Source: Pirellulaceae bacterium (lineage in GTDB: Bacteria > Planctomycetota > Planctomycetia > Pirellulales > Pirellulaceae). Taken from it: DNA of 64,000 nucleotides. The stretch spans positions 102,001 to 166,000 of the forward strand of contig JAGYIQ010000008.1 of the NCBI GenBank assembly GCA_018402565.1, written 5' to 3'. The notes beneath the pieces were generated by a model. That model was not told the DNA's origin, did no database searches, and saw only the letters and a list, made by a program, of their open reading frames with translations. The translations under genes were made by a program, and so were the position numbers. Shown here in pieces: positions 24,352-33,617 of the stretch (its first letter is position 1; each line of letters opens with the position of its first letter).

Positions 24352-24510
24352 GGCCGGAGACGCGGCTCGACCCCGCGTGGCAACTCAGCGGGTGACTGTC
24401 CCGCAGCCGTGATGGTCGTCTGCCTTGATCGAAAGGTGGAGCAGGGTTTGAAACCGGCCCCTCGGAAGTATCAGGCGTCAATTCAGGGGAGATTCGGGCT
24501 GTTTTTTTAG
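24352..24510 (+). ncRNA. Candidate structured leader RNA, cobalamin-riboswitch-like core
   Basis: GGCCGG (24352-24357) can pair with CCGGCC (24454-24459) to close the element. Inside, CCCGC (24372-24376) pairs with GCGGG (24388-24392), immediately followed by GACTGTCCCGCAGCCGTGA, which resembles the conserved CCCGC..C.GUGA stretch of cobalamin riboswitches; CCTT/AAGG (24423-24436) forms a further hairpin, and a seven-T run follows at 24502-24508. It is shorter than usual for that class, the 3' box is degenerate, and the next gene (24820) is not a B12 gene, so class membership is doubtful. Confidence 0.3.
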
Positions 24511-24819
24511 GAAAACAGGCTTTACTTTTGGGCGAGAGTCGGGCAGACTAGCCGTAGCGGGAGTCGTGGAGTGGGTGTGCTCTTCTGATGTGGTGAAGCT
24601 CGCCGGCGGCCGAAGTGCCATCCGTTTGTATGGGTTGTGGGTAGCACTTGTGGCTTGGCAGCGGGCGCTTTTGGTCGTAAACCAGTGCTTTTTGCTGGTT
24701 TGTCTGGGGTTTGGTAAGCATAATGGTCCATGGCGGGCGAACTCGTCTGGATCGGCAAGCCTGTGGTTTTGCGAGTCCCACGAACTTGTCGCGTGATTCT
24801 TTTGATATTGGAGTCCAAC

Positions 24820-25878
24820 ATGAAACGTAATCGTCCCGTGGGTTTCACTTTGGTGGAACTGTTGGTAGTCATCGCCATCATTGGCGTGTTGATGGGCCTG
24901 CTGTTGCCGGCCGTGCAAATGGCTCGCGAGGCTGCTCGGCGGATGTCGTGCGGCAACAATTTGAAGAACATTGGGCTGGCGATCATCAACTACGAGTCGG
25001 CTCGCCAATCGCTGCCGCCGTTGGTCAACAACGCGGGCGTCCATTGGAACGCTTTCATTCTGCCCAACATGGAGTTGGGCAACGTCTACGAACGCATGCC
25101 GATCCAAGATCCGGGGACGTTGCCCAATGCCCCTTGGACGCCAGGTTCAATTATTTGGAATGAGGCGACATTCGGCCCGGCCACTCAGATTTTTCAGAAT
25201 CGCTACCCCACGTTCCAGTGCCCGTCATCGGACGCCAACTTTCAGGATCTGGAAATCAGTCACAGTGGCCAACAGTTCCAAAACCGCGCGACAACCAATT
25301 ATTTGGCGGTTGGAGCCACGACGGTTCGTGACAACACCGGCATGATTGTGCGGCAGTTGTTGTCGGACAATTTCGCGCTTTTGCCGGCGCCGCAACTGCA
25401 AGCGTTCAATTCCGGGATGGTGGATTTTGATGCCGCTTGGACGCGCAACGCTCAAGGCACTCGAGGGGCCCGCTTCGCTGAGTTCTTAGACGGGCTGTCC
25501 AACACAGTGTTGGTGGGCGAGTCCTTGCCGCACGGCCTGGCTCAGGGTGCTGAAACGGCGGCTGGATCGGGACGGCGAAAGGACCATTGGTTGTTCGCCT
25601 CGGATGACGCGGATCGCGGTGTGGACTTCTCCGAGTTTATGGGTTCGGCTTCGATTTCGCTGCTGTTGCCCACACGATTGGAGCGCGCTCCGGGTTTTGG
25701 CCCCGACCACCCGGACTACGACTTGTTTGAATTGTCTTTCCGCAGTCGTCATCCGCAGTTGGTCCAATTTGTCTATGGTGATGGTTCGGTTTCCAACATC
25801 AGCACCGAGGCCGATGACGTGGTGCTGCAACAGGTTGGCAGCCGTCGCGGCGGTGAAATCACTTTGATTGAGCGATAG
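24820..25878 (+). CDS. DUF1559 domain protein with type IV prepilin-like N-terminus
   Basis: A 352-residue protein. The N-terminus MKRNRPVG / FTLVELLVVIAIIGVLMGLLLPAVQ is a prepilin-peptidase site (cleavage after Gly8) followed by the hydrophobic pilin helix; AREAARRMSCGNNLKNIGLAIINYES and the late FVYGDGSVSNIS segment are typical of DUF1559, an expanded planctomycete family of pseudopilin-like surface proteins. ATG 24820 with GGAG upstream replaces an earlier in-frame start because cleavage requires a short leader. A strong terminator follows 35 bases after the stop, so it is probably monocistronic. Confidence 0.93.
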   Translation: MKRNRPVGFTLVELLVVIAIIGVLMGLLLPAVQMAREAARRMSCGNNLKNIGLAIINYESARQSLPPLVNNAGVHWNAFILPNMELGNVYERMPIQDPGTLPNAPWTPGSIIWNEATFGPATQIFQNRYPTFQCPSSDANFQDLEISHSGQQFQNRATTNYLAVGATTVRDNTGMIVRQLLSDNFALLPAPQLQAFNSGMVDFDAAWTRNAQGTRGARFAEFLDGLSNTVLVGESLPHGLAQGAETAAGSGRRKDHWLFASDDADRGVDFSEFMGSASISLLLPTRLERAPGFGPDHPDYDLFELSFRSRHPQLVQFVYGDGSVSNISTEADDVVLQQVGSRRGGEITLIER

Positions 25879-25913
25879 TCTTCCCTTGGCGGGAGCGATT
25901 GCTTAAAACTCAC

Positions 25914-25942
25914 AAGTGCTGGCCCATGGCCAGCACTTTTTT
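25914..25942 (+). terminator. Rho-independent terminator after the DUF1559 gene
   Basis: A perfect 11-bp stem, AAGTGCTGGCC / GGCCAGCACTT, with a CAT loop is followed by a run of T. It lies 35 bases after the stop codon, and repeat B2 begins 4 bases later. Confidence 0.92.
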
Positions 25943-25945
25943 GTT

Positions 25946-26108
25946 GTAACCGTTCACGGGTGGGAGGTAATCCTTGGGGCTGGTGCATTCCGCAAGTCGG
26001 TTGGTTCTCGGGGTAAACCGATTGCGTTCTCCAGTTGCTTTTGCTCGCAAACAATCGACTGGTCAGCCCGACTTGCTGCATGACACCCTACGAGGCGTGA
26101 ACGGTTAC
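25946..26108 (+). repeat. Family B interspersed element, copy B2 (163 bp, perfect 13-bp inverted ends)
   Basis: Begins GTAACCGTTCACG and ends CGTGAACGGTTAC, an exact 13-bp terminal inverted repeat. Same length as B1 (4723-4885) and shares interior blocks including GCATTCCGCAAGTCGG and TTTTGCTCGCAAACAATCG. It is non-coding and lies between the terminator of the DUF1559 gene and the Nramp gene. Confidence 0.88.
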
Positions 26109-26185
26109 TTTTTGTTTTGGTTCCACTCCCTGCCGCGGCACACGAGCTGACAGCGACGTGAGTCTCGGCTTCTGGATCGACACCC

Positions 26186-27532
26186 ATGTCTGATGCCCCG
26201 CATGATGCCCCGCTTGATGCCCCGCGTGACGGTGCGTCCGGTGATTTGTCTCTGTCCTCATCGGTGGAATCGGCGGGGGAGTCGACGGCTGTTCGCGAAG
26301 AGAAGTCGCTGGTCGCGTCGCGATCTTCGGGTGTTGGCTTCGGTCTGGGGCCGGGGCTGATTGTGGCTGCTGCGTTTGTCGGTCCTGGTACCGTGACCAC
26401 GGCGGCCAGGGCCGGAGCCGACCATGGCTTTGGGCTGGTGTGGGTCGTATTGCTGAGCATGGTTGGTGTGATCATCTTGCAAGAGATGGCCGGCCGTTTG
26501 GGTACGTTGACGGGGCGCGGGTTGGGTGAGATCTTGCGGCGGCAATCCCGGTCGCGCTGGGCGTTTGCCGTGCTGGCGCTCTTGGTCGTTATCGCGATCG
26601 GGGCTGGCAATGCCGCTTATCAGACCGGGAATTTGATGGGAGCGGCGATTGGTTTGTCGCCTTTGTTGGGTGTGCCCATTCCCGCGTTGGTGATGGTGTG
26701 CGGAACGGCGGCATTTGTGCTGCTGTTGCGTGGTTCTTATTGGTTATTGGAACGCGTATTGATGGGGGCTGTCGCCGTGATGGGCGTGGGTTTTGTGGCG
26801 GCCGCTGTCATGGCATTGTTGCAACGCGGCGTGACCTTGGCCGACTTTCGGCCGGTGTGGCCCAGTGCCGATTATCGCACGCTGTTGGCTTTGATCGGCA
26901 CAACCATGGTGCCCTACAACCTGTTCCTGCACGCCAGTGCCGCGTCGGAGCGATGGGGCAAGGTACGACCGCGGAGTCGAGGCTTGGTCTTGTCACGACT
27001 GGATTCGAGCGTCGGTATTGCCTTGGGCGGGGTGGTTACGTTGGCGATCTTGATGACGACCGCTTTGACGATGTCGGGGAATCCACTCACGCAAGCGTCG
27101 GACGCGGTGCAGGGATTGGAATCGGTCTTGGGCCCACTGGGCGCTCGAGTGACCTTCTCGCTGGGTTTGGCGGCGGCCGGGTTGAGCAGTGCCATCACAG
27201 CGCCCCTGGCGGCAGCGTACGCGATCAGCGGCCTGCTGGGCTGGTCGACGGACAAGACCAGCGGAACATTCCGAGCGATTTGGATGTCGGTCCTGATGAC
27301 GGGGCTGGTTTTTGCCGTGTGGTTTGGCTCCAGTCCCACGGAAACCATCATTGCGGCTCAAGCGGCCAATGCTTTGGTTTTGCCGGTGATTGCGGTGGTG
27401 CTGTGGATGGCCTGCAATGATCGGAGTTTGGGCCAGTACGCGAATGGCTGGTGGCGGAACTTGTTGGCGGCAGTTGTCATTTTGGTGATAGTCGGTCTGA
27501 CGCTGGGGCATTTTGGGTTCAGAGGCCGTTGA
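26186..27532 (+). CDS. Nramp-related metal transporter with non-canonical binding site
   Basis: A 448-residue inner-membrane protein with about 11 helices after a 45-residue polar N-terminus rich in Asp and Ser. GPGLIVAAAFVGPGTVTTAARAGADHGFGLVW and IGTTMVPYNLFLHASAASERW are the first and sixth helices of the Nramp fold. In canonical Mn/Fe transporters these read DPGN and MPHN; here they are GPGT (66-69) and VPYN (232-235), so the coordinating Asp, Asn and Met are all replaced. The same GPGTVTT / MVPYN pattern marks a bacterial Nramp-related clade of unknown substrate. Proton-coupled Mn2+ uptake should not be assumed. Confidence 0.85.
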   Translation: MSDAPHDAPLDAPRDGASGDLSLSSSVESAGESTAVREEKSLVASRSSGVGFGLGPGLIVAAAFVGPGTVTTAARAGADHGFGLVWVVLLSMVGVIILQEMAGRLGTLTGRGLGEILRRQSRSRWAFAVLALLVVIAIGAGNAAYQTGNLMGAAIGLSPLLGVPIPALVMVCGTAAFVLLLRGSYWLLERVLMGAVAVMGVGFVAAAVMALLQRGVTLADFRPVWPSADYRTLLALIGTTMVPYNLFLHASAASERWGKVRPRSRGLVLSRLDSSVGIALGGVVTLAILMTTALTMSGNPLTQASDAVQGLESVLGPLGARVTFSLGLAAAGLSSAITAPLAAAYAISGLLGWSTDKTSGTFRAIWMSVLMTGLVFAVWFGSSPTETIIAAQAANALVLPVIAVVLWMACNDRSLGQYANGWWRNLLAAVVILVIVGLTLGHFGFRGR

Positions 27533-27548
27533 CGCATGCGATCTTGGC

Positions 27549-28310
27549 TCAGGGCAGGGGCAGCCGCAACTGGGCGGTGATTCGCTCTTGCCGCTGTTCG
27601 GGTGTCGAGTCCTCATCCCGCAGTTCGAACTCGGCTCGGACGACCAATGGACTGACGTCGGTGGCATCGATCAGTGATTCGCCGCGAGTTTTTAAGGCGC
27701 GGCGTACTTTGCCGGGATATTCTTGATAGGCCACTTGCAGCCAGCGCAGTTCCCCGGCGTCGGCGGCGTTATTTAAGGTATATTTCAGTTGGAAGGTAAT
27801 CGACCAATGATGGCGGCTGTCGGGGCGAGAAGTCACTTCGGTCGCCAAAGGCACCTGGGCAGCGCACCATTCCAGCCGGCAGGTACTGGCCAACCACTGT
27901 TCCAGCAGTTGTCGATTGGGAGCATGAACCAACCAAGCGGCCACGGCTTCCTCCGTCGTGGGCAGGGGTTGGCAGGGCTCCGCCTCCTGGCTGCCCCCGT
28001 CCTCCTCGGGCGGTTGGGGTGGCTGTTGGGCCAGTGCCGCGGCCGTCCGTGATTCGGCCATTCGAATGATCTCGATCCAAGTAACATCGCTGGCCGCCAT
28101 CCGCACATCGATCGTTACAACGCGATCATAGACCAAGATTTGTACATCGCGATCGATGTGGCCATCGGGCATGGGGTGAGGAAGTGCGAGCGACCGCACG
28201 ACGGCTACTGTTGGGGGCCCAGACGCAGGCGACACTTTGGTCGGCGAAAGCCACAGCGTCGCCAGGAACAGTGCGGTCAGGCAGGTCAACAGAAGATTAC
28301 AACGCGGCAT
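27549..28310 (-). CDS. Exported protein of unknown function, last gene of the phoH-ybeY cluster
   Basis: A 253-residue protein with a signal peptide (MPRCNLLLTCLTALFLATLWLS). The remaining sequence is mostly beta-like with a Gln/Pro/Glu-rich loop in the middle (QQPPQPPEEDGGSQEAEP). No family was recognised. ATG 28310 was chosen because it starts the signal peptide and lies 25 bases after the corC stop; the open frame extends upstream into corC. Position suggests co-transcription with corC. Confidence 0.7.
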   Translation of the reverse strand: MPRCNLLLTCLTALFLATLWLSPTKVSPASGPPTVAVVRSLALPHPMPDGHIDRDVQILVYDRVVTIDVRMAASDVTWIEIIRMAESRTAAALAQQPPQPPEEDGGSQEAEPCQPLPTTEEAVAAWLVHAPNRQLLEQWLASTCRLEWCAAQVPLATEVTSRPDSRHHWSITFQLKYTLNNAADAGELRWLQVAYQEYPGKVRRALKTRGESLIDATDVSPLVVRAEFELRDEDSTPEQRQERITAQLRLPLP

Positions 28311-28335
28311 GGTGGATCCGGAAGCCGAGGCTAAG

Positions 28336-29676
28336 TCATGGAGTGGGGGCGGGGGCGGAAGCCGAGTCCATTGGGGTGGAGTTGGGATGGCCGATCCCCA
28401 CGCGTTGGAGGCGAACGTACTCGATCTTGCGGAGGGTGGCACGCAAGATCACGCAGCGAATCCCGTCCACGACCAGTTCTTGTTTGGCAGCAGGGACTTC
28501 GCCCAAGCGACAGAGGATCCATCCTGCCACCGTATCGTACTCGTCATCTTCTGGGATGTCAAAATCGGTCTCGTCGTTCAGTTCATCGATGCGGTAGCGC
28601 GCCGGTAGTTCGATCGTTTCGGCATTGACGTGACGGATGCGGGGCTCAATTTCGCGGTCGGTCTCGTCCGTGATGTCTCCGACAATTTCCTCCAGAATAT
28701 CTTCGATGGTGATCACGCCCACCATCGTTTGATGTTCGTTGAAGACGACCGCGAGATGCATATTGTTGCCCGGCTGCAGGAAAACTTTCAACATTTCGTT
28801 GACGAAACGTGTGTCGGGGGTGCGCAAAGCCTTCCGCATCCAGCGTCGGATGGGTCGGCGTTCGGTTTCTGACTTCAATGCCTCGAGCAGTGCGTCGCGC
28901 GTGTGCAAGACGCCCACGATGTTGTCGAGGGAGTCTTGGTAGACGGGGATGCGCGAGTGTTGGCCTGTCCGGCAGAGCTCCAGAATCTGGGGCCAAGACG
29001 CATCGACCTCGATGGCGACCAAGCGATTCCGCGGGGTCATGATGGTCTCGACGAACAGGTCGTCCAATTCGATTACGCCTTCAATCATGTCGCGGGCTTC
29101 ACTGTGCAAGAAACCACCGGCCTGGCCGGCTGTCACCATCGACAGGATTTCGTCCTCGATCTCCTCTTCTTCGTCATCCGGTTCATGGCCTTGGCCGGAC
29201 AGGCGTTTCAGTAGGCCGCCAATCACTTCCATACCAATCAACAGGGGTTGGAAGAAGATGGCCAGTGACCACCACAGTCGCCAGGTGTAGAACAGAAAGG
29301 GGGAGGGGATATAGCGAACGACGGCCCAGGGAATCCAGCTGCTGCTCAGCAGCAGGACCGCGGTAGCGATCATGGTTCCGGTAAAAAAAGTCCGATCCGA
29401 AATCAGCCACACCTGATCATCGTGTCGGGCAAAAAGCCACAGGGCCCCCGCGTAGAGCATGACCGAGATGGCAAACATCTCCATAACTTCAGCGCCCAAG
29501 CAGAGCCGTCGATAGTCCTCGACGATCTTTTTTGCCAATGTCAATTGTTTGCGTTTTAGGCAGTAATCTTCGAACTCATGTCGCGGATAATCGTTGAGCA
29601 CCTTGGCTGCGGTAGCCGAGAGTGTGGCAGCGATCAATCCGCCGACGGCGAGAACAGCCAGCGTCGCTTCGCTCAT
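28336..29676 (-). CDS. CorC/HlyC-type DUF21-CBS membrane protein
   Basis: A 446-residue protein: a DUF21/CNNM-type membrane region (about 1-165), an acidic linker (PDDEEEEIEDEI), two CBS domains (ETIMTPRNRLVAIEVDASWPQILELCRTGQHSRIPVYQDSLDNIVGVLHTRDAL and LKVFLQPGNNMHLAVVFNEHQTMVGVITIEDILEEIVGDI), and a C-terminal CorC_HlyC domain with DTVAGWILCRLGEVP. Family members act in Mg2+/Co2+ efflux or homeostasis. The start overlaps the ybeY stop by four bases. PhoH-YbeY-CorC linkage is conserved across bacteria. Confidence 0.92.
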   Translation of the reverse strand: MSEATLAVLAVGGLIAATLSATAAKVLNDYPRHEFEDYCLKRKQLTLAKKIVEDYRRLCLGAEVMEMFAISVMLYAGALWLFARHDDQVWLISDRTFFTGTMIATAVLLLSSSWIPWAVVRYIPSPFLFYTWRLWWSLAIFFQPLLIGMEVIGGLLKRLSGQGHEPDDEEEEIEDEILSMVTAGQAGGFLHSEARDMIEGVIELDDLFVETIMTPRNRLVAIEVDASWPQILELCRTGQHSRIPVYQDSLDNIVGVLHTRDALLEALKSETERRPIRRWMRKALRTPDTRFVNEMLKVFLQPGNNMHLAVVFNEHQTMVGVITIEDILEEIVGDITDETDREIEPRIRHVNAETIELPARYRIDELNDETDFDIPEDDEYDTVAGWILCRLGEVPAAKQELVVDGIRCVILRATLRKIEYVRLQRVGIGHPNSTPMDSASAPAPTP

Positions 29677-30293
29677 GTCTGTGTTCCCTGCCTGTCGCCG
29701 TGTCCATCGATCGATGTGGGTGATCCCTCGGCGGCGAGATCAGCCGAGTGGGTCAACCATACCGGAGTCAGCCCGAGTGGTTCCAGGCAAGCCAGTTCAC
29801 GCTGACGCATGACGACTTGATCGGCGGGTTCCTGGTCGTCGTAGCCGACCAAGTGCAAGGTGCCATGGACCAGGTACAACGCCAACTCTTGCAAGAGAGA
29901 GACCTCTCTTCCTGCCGCGAGAGTCAGTTGTTGGCGCTGCTGCCGAGCGTAGTCGAGGCTCACGATCAGCTGCCCCAATAAGAAGCCGAATTCGTCGGCT
30001 TGCTCCAAGCAAAAGCTCAGCACGTCCGTGTCGTAGTCGTGTTGCAGGTACTGGCGATTCAGTTCCCGCATACGAGTACCAGAAACCACGGCCACTGAGA
30101 TCTCGGCATGGGCAACTTGCTCCGCGAGCAGAGTCGCCTGAATGGCCTCCCGCAGTTGCTGCAAGTTCTCGGGGGTGAGCTCCGAGGCCGCGTCCGCCGA
30201 ATCGACGTCGTCAAAAAAGAACTCGATGTGAAAACCGTCATTCGCGGGGGAACAACTGTCTTCCTCTGTGGCAGAGTCGGGCGCGGGTTCCAT
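29673..30293 (-). CDS. ybeY: Endoribonuclease YbeY (16S rRNA maturation)
   Basis: A 206-residue protein, longer than the usual 150 because of an acidic N-terminal extension of about 40 residues. The core reads VAVVSGTRMRELNRQYLQHDYDTDVLSFCL...GQLIVSLDYARQQ...ELALYLVHGTLHLVGYDDQ. The metal site HxxxHxxxxxH appears as His143, His147 and Asp153, so the third His is Asp, a substitution also found in other YbeY proteins. It acts in 16S rRNA 3' processing and ribosome quality control. It lies between pgpH and corC and overlaps the latter by ATGA. Confidence 0.93.
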   Translation of the reverse strand: MEPAPDSATEEDSCSPANDGFHIEFFFDDVDSADAASELTPENLQQLREAIQATLLAEQVAHAEISVAVVSGTRMRELNRQYLQHDYDTDVLSFCLEQADEFGFLLGQLIVSLDYARQQRQQLTLAAGREVSLLQELALYLVHGTLHLVGYDDQEPADQVVMRQRELACLEPLGLTPVWLTHSADLAAEGSPTSIDGHGDRQGTQT

Positions 30294-30306
30294 GTCAAAG
30301 TCCTTT

Positions 30307-32622
30307 TTAGGAAGCTTGTCCAGCTTTGGCTTCAGGGTAACTGATGCGACTGTGGTGCATGGCGTTGAGGGATTTGATCAGGCTTTCCTGCACGACATGC
30401 AATTCCTTCAAGGTGATGCTGCACTCATCGAATTGACCATCTCGCAGACGTTTTTGCAGGATGTCCTGCACGAGTCCCTCCAGACGTGAAGGGGTGGCTT
30501 CCTTCATCGCCCGGCTGGCGCTTTCACAGGCATCGGCCAGCATCATCACCGCGGCTTCGCGCGTTTGCGGTTTCGGCCCAGGATAGCGGAAGTCCGACTC
30601 TTCCACCAACCCGGTTTCGCGTCGTTCATCGTTTTTGGCTTGACGATAAAAGTACTCGACCAGGGTCGTGCCGTGATGCTGTTCGATCATGTCGATAATG
30701 GGTTTAGGTAACTTGTATTGCCGCGCCATTTCGGCCCCGTCTTTGACGTGGGCCACAATCACCAACGTACTCATGCTGGGTAGCAACATCTGATGGCGAT
30801 TCTGTCCCTTGGCCTGATTCTCGATGAAATACTCGGGTTTCCGGATCTTGCCAATATCGTGAAAATAGGCCGCCACGCGCACCAAGACTCCGTTGGCCCC
30901 GATCGCATTGGCAGCCGTCTCGGCAATCGCTGCCAAACTGATGCTGTGATTGTAAGTTCCCGGAGCCCGTTGCACCAGATCCGCCAAGAGCGGGTGCGTG
31001 GGTACCCCCAGTTCGAGTAGGCTGATGTCGGTTTGAAAGTCGAACAGTTTTTCCAGGAAAGGTAGCATCGCGGTCAGCACCACGCCCGCAAAGACGACCT
31101 GCAAGCCAATCCAGAGGCTATCCCAGATCAAGGGAGAACTGAGCGTCCAACCCAGGGCGACCTTGACATAGATCGCCGTGGGGATTCCCACCAGAGCCGC
31201 CCATAAACCGACAAAAATCAAGCGCGTGCGACTCCGCACGTTGCCCGAGAGGAAGCTGCAAATGCAAGCGACGGAGGACATCGTGACGAAGGCATCCAAG
31301 CCTTGCCCCAAACTGAAGGCCGTCACCAAACAGAGCGCCGCCGACAACAGCAGTGACAGTTCCGACCGGTACAGAATCGTGACCACCATGGCCAACAGGG
31401 AAATCGGGACCAGCTCCGCGCGAATGGGAGCGTGCCACAACCAAAAGGCCGAAATGGTGGCGATGCAGAACAGTAGCAGTAAAGTCAAGAAATGTCGCCA
31501 CTCGATCAACCACTTCGGCTGATCGTACCACAGGTAAATGCCGCACAACGTGAACACTGCCACAAACAAACCCAGTCGCGCGAACATGTAATTCAGGCGT
31601 CGTGGCCAGGTCCAGCTGTCGACAAAGGCTCGGTGCTCGGCCCACAACAGCTCCAACTGGGGTTCCGTCAATTGATACAGGGAAGGGGCATCGCCCGCCT
31701 CAGTCGGTCCCGTGGTGCCCCAGGCAAAGACAGGGTCGCCGACCCGAAAACGTCGCATCTGCTGCGGCACTTGAGCCTCGGCCAGATCAGCGGCTTGCTT
31801 GGTGTCCTCCGGATCGAACCGCAAGGTCGTGGGCAACGCCTGACGCTCTACCCATTGAAACAACAGCGCGGCCAATGTGTCGGTTTCAGCCAATACGGCC
31901 GATTCCCGCGCGATCTCCACCTGAAAACGCTGCTTCAAGCGTTCCTTGATCAGCGGGATGCGCACGTCATCGACATTGACTACTTTGGAGTCGGTCGGTT
32001 GTTTTAAAAACACGCGAATCTGCGAGATGCTGTATCGCTCCAGGTCGTGTTGGACCTGATCCAACAGGCCTCGCTCGATGAAAGGCGAGAAGGTGTTTTG
32101 CACAATCCGCCCCAGAATTTCCAGGCTGGGGTCCGCCTGGAGGCTGGCCCGAAGCAGTTGGAACAAGGCTTGCTGCTCTTCCGCTTGACTGGAACGCTGG
32201 GCATCTGAGAGGAACTCCCGCCAGACGACAAGATCCAGGTCGCTGTACTCTTTGGCTTGCTGGATACGAAACAGGTGCTCACTCAGGCGATTGCGTAGTT
32301 CCTCCACGGGCTTGTTGTCCAGCTCGTATAACGCCAAGACGTTCTGGCGTGCGCGAGCTCGGGCATCGGTCGTCCGCTGCTGGTCGACCACTTCAAACTC
32401 CACGCGAGCAAACTGCGCGTTGAGTGGCAGCGAGTTCCAGCGGAACGGGAATGACGGCCGCCAGCCTTCGGTGCCCAGCCAGAGAATCAGCACCGCGGCC
32501 AGAGCGAAGCCGATGCGGCCCCAGAAGTCTGCAGAATGCCAGATGCGATTGGCTTGTGTCCAAACCGTGTCCGGATCGTGAAGCGGCACAAACCGCCAGC
32601 GACGATTGTTTTGATTGGCCAT
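30307..32622 (-). CDS. 7TM-HD family phosphohydrolase (PgpH-like)
   Basis: A 771-residue membrane protein. Order: an N-terminal membrane helix (about 32-50), a large extracytoplasmic 7TMR-HDED domain, seven membrane helices in the middle (about 370-520), then an HD domain with GTYNHSISLAAIAETAANAIGAN, AAYFHDIGKIRKPEYFIENQ and IEQHHGTTLVEYFY. Characterised homologues (PgpH) hydrolyse c-di-AMP. ATG 32622 lies two bases after the phoH stop, so the genes are coupled. Confidence 0.9.
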   Translation of the reverse strand: MANQNNRRWRFVPLHDPDTVWTQANRIWHSADFWGRIGFALAAVLILWLGTEGWRPSFPFRWNSLPLNAQFARVEFEVVDQQRTTDARARARQNVLALYELDNKPVEELRNRLSEHLFRIQQAKEYSDLDLVVWREFLSDAQRSSQAEEQQALFQLLRASLQADPSLEILGRIVQNTFSPFIERGLLDQVQHDLERYSISQIRVFLKQPTDSKVVNVDDVRIPLIKERLKQRFQVEIARESAVLAETDTLAALLFQWVERQALPTTLRFDPEDTKQAADLAEAQVPQQMRRFRVGDPVFAWGTTGPTEAGDAPSLYQLTEPQLELLWAEHRAFVDSWTWPRRLNYMFARLGLFVAVFTLCGIYLWYDQPKWLIEWRHFLTLLLLFCIATISAFWLWHAPIRAELVPISLLAMVVTILYRSELSLLLSAALCLVTAFSLGQGLDAFVTMSSVACICSFLSGNVRSRTRLIFVGLWAALVGIPTAIYVKVALGWTLSSPLIWDSLWIGLQVVFAGVVLTAMLPFLEKLFDFQTDISLLELGVPTHPLLADLVQRAPGTYNHSISLAAIAETAANAIGANGVLVRVAAYFHDIGKIRKPEYFIENQAKGQNRHQMLLPSMSTLVIVAHVKDGAEMARQYKLPKPIIDMIEQHHGTTLVEYFYRQAKNDERRETGLVEESDFRYPGPKPQTREAAVMMLADACESASRAMKEATPSRLEGLVQDILQKRLRDGQFDECSITLKELHVVQESLIKSLNAMHHSRISYPEAKAGQAS

Positions 32623-32624
32623 GC

Positions 32625-33617
32625 TCAAGTTCCCTCGTGTGGACCTTTCGCCCCAGGCGAGCGAGGCTTGGTCCCATCCCGCTCCGCAATCGTCTCGTAG
32701 GCATTGACGATTCTCTGAACCAAGGGGTGGCGGACGATGTCGTTTTCGGACAGCCGCGAAAAGGCGATGCCCGGCACATTTTTCAAACGATGCATGGCAT
32801 CGAACAGCCCGCTGTTGGTGCCCCGCGGCAAGTCGACTTGCGTGGTGTCACCCGCGACGACAATCTTCGAGCCGTGCCCCATACGTGTCAGGAACATTTT
32901 CATCTGAGCCACGGTCGTGTTCTGAGCTTCATCCAGAATAATAAACGACTCGTTGAGGGTTCGGCCACGCATGTAGGCCAACGGCAGGACTTCAATGACT
33001 TCCGTCTGCAATAACCGCTGCCCGGTCTCAAATCCCATCAATTCGTTGATCGCATCCATCAGCGGTCGTAGATAGGGCTGGATTTTCTGCAACAAGTCGC
33101 CCGGCAAAAAGCCTAAACTCTCACCAGCCTCGACGGCCGGCCGAACCAACACGATCTTCCGCACCTCCCGCGCCCGCAGGGCCTCGATGGCCAACGCCAC
33201 TGCCAAGTAGGTCTTGCCACTACCGGCCGGCCCCACCGCAAAGGTCAGGTCGTGCTGCCGGATTAGCCGGATGTAGTCGGCTTGCCCAGGCGTTCGCGGT
33301 CGGACCGAAACGCCGACCACCGACGTTTCGACTGGCTTGGCGGTCTCCTTCGGCCAAACCCCGGTCACTTGGGTCATCGTTTGGTCGAAGGCCTCGGGGG
33401 TCAACCCACCGTGCTTCTCCACAAATTTCTTCAGACGCTGCAACACCTCGGCCGCCTGTTGGATTTTCTCCTCGGTACCACTGATCAAGATGCTGCCATT
33501 GCGGTGAACAATTTCAACTTGGAAAAAGTCCCGCAATCGCCGCAAATGTTGGTCGCGAGCACCAAATAATGGCAAGATCAAGTTCGGTTGAATGTGGTCG
33601 ATCGTTACATCTGGCAT
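32625..33617 (-). CDS. PhoH-like ATPase
   Basis: A 330-residue protein of the PhoH/YbeZ type: an N-terminal KH-like region (residues about 10-70), Walker A GPAGSGKT (129-136), and Walker B FIILDEAQN, followed by TRMGHGSKIVVAGDTTQVDLPRG. YbeZ works with YbeY in 16S rRNA maturation, and ybeY is two genes downstream. The first 13 bases overlap the end of the preceding hydrolase gene. Confidence 0.93.
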   Translation of the reverse strand: MPDVTIDHIQPNLILPLFGARDQHLRRLRDFFQVEIVHRNGSILISGTEEKIQQAAEVLQRLKKFVEKHGGLTPEAFDQTMTQVTGVWPKETAKPVETSVVGVSVRPRTPGQADYIRLIRQHDLTFAVGPAGSGKTYLAVALAIEALRAREVRKIVLVRPAVEAGESLGFLPGDLLQKIQPYLRPLMDAINELMGFETGQRLLQTEVIEVLPLAYMRGRTLNESFIILDEAQNTTVAQMKMFLTRMGHGSKIVVAGDTTQVDLPRGTNSGLFDAMHRLKNVPGIAFSRLSENDIVRHPLVQRIVNAYETIAERDGTKPRSPGAKGPHEGT

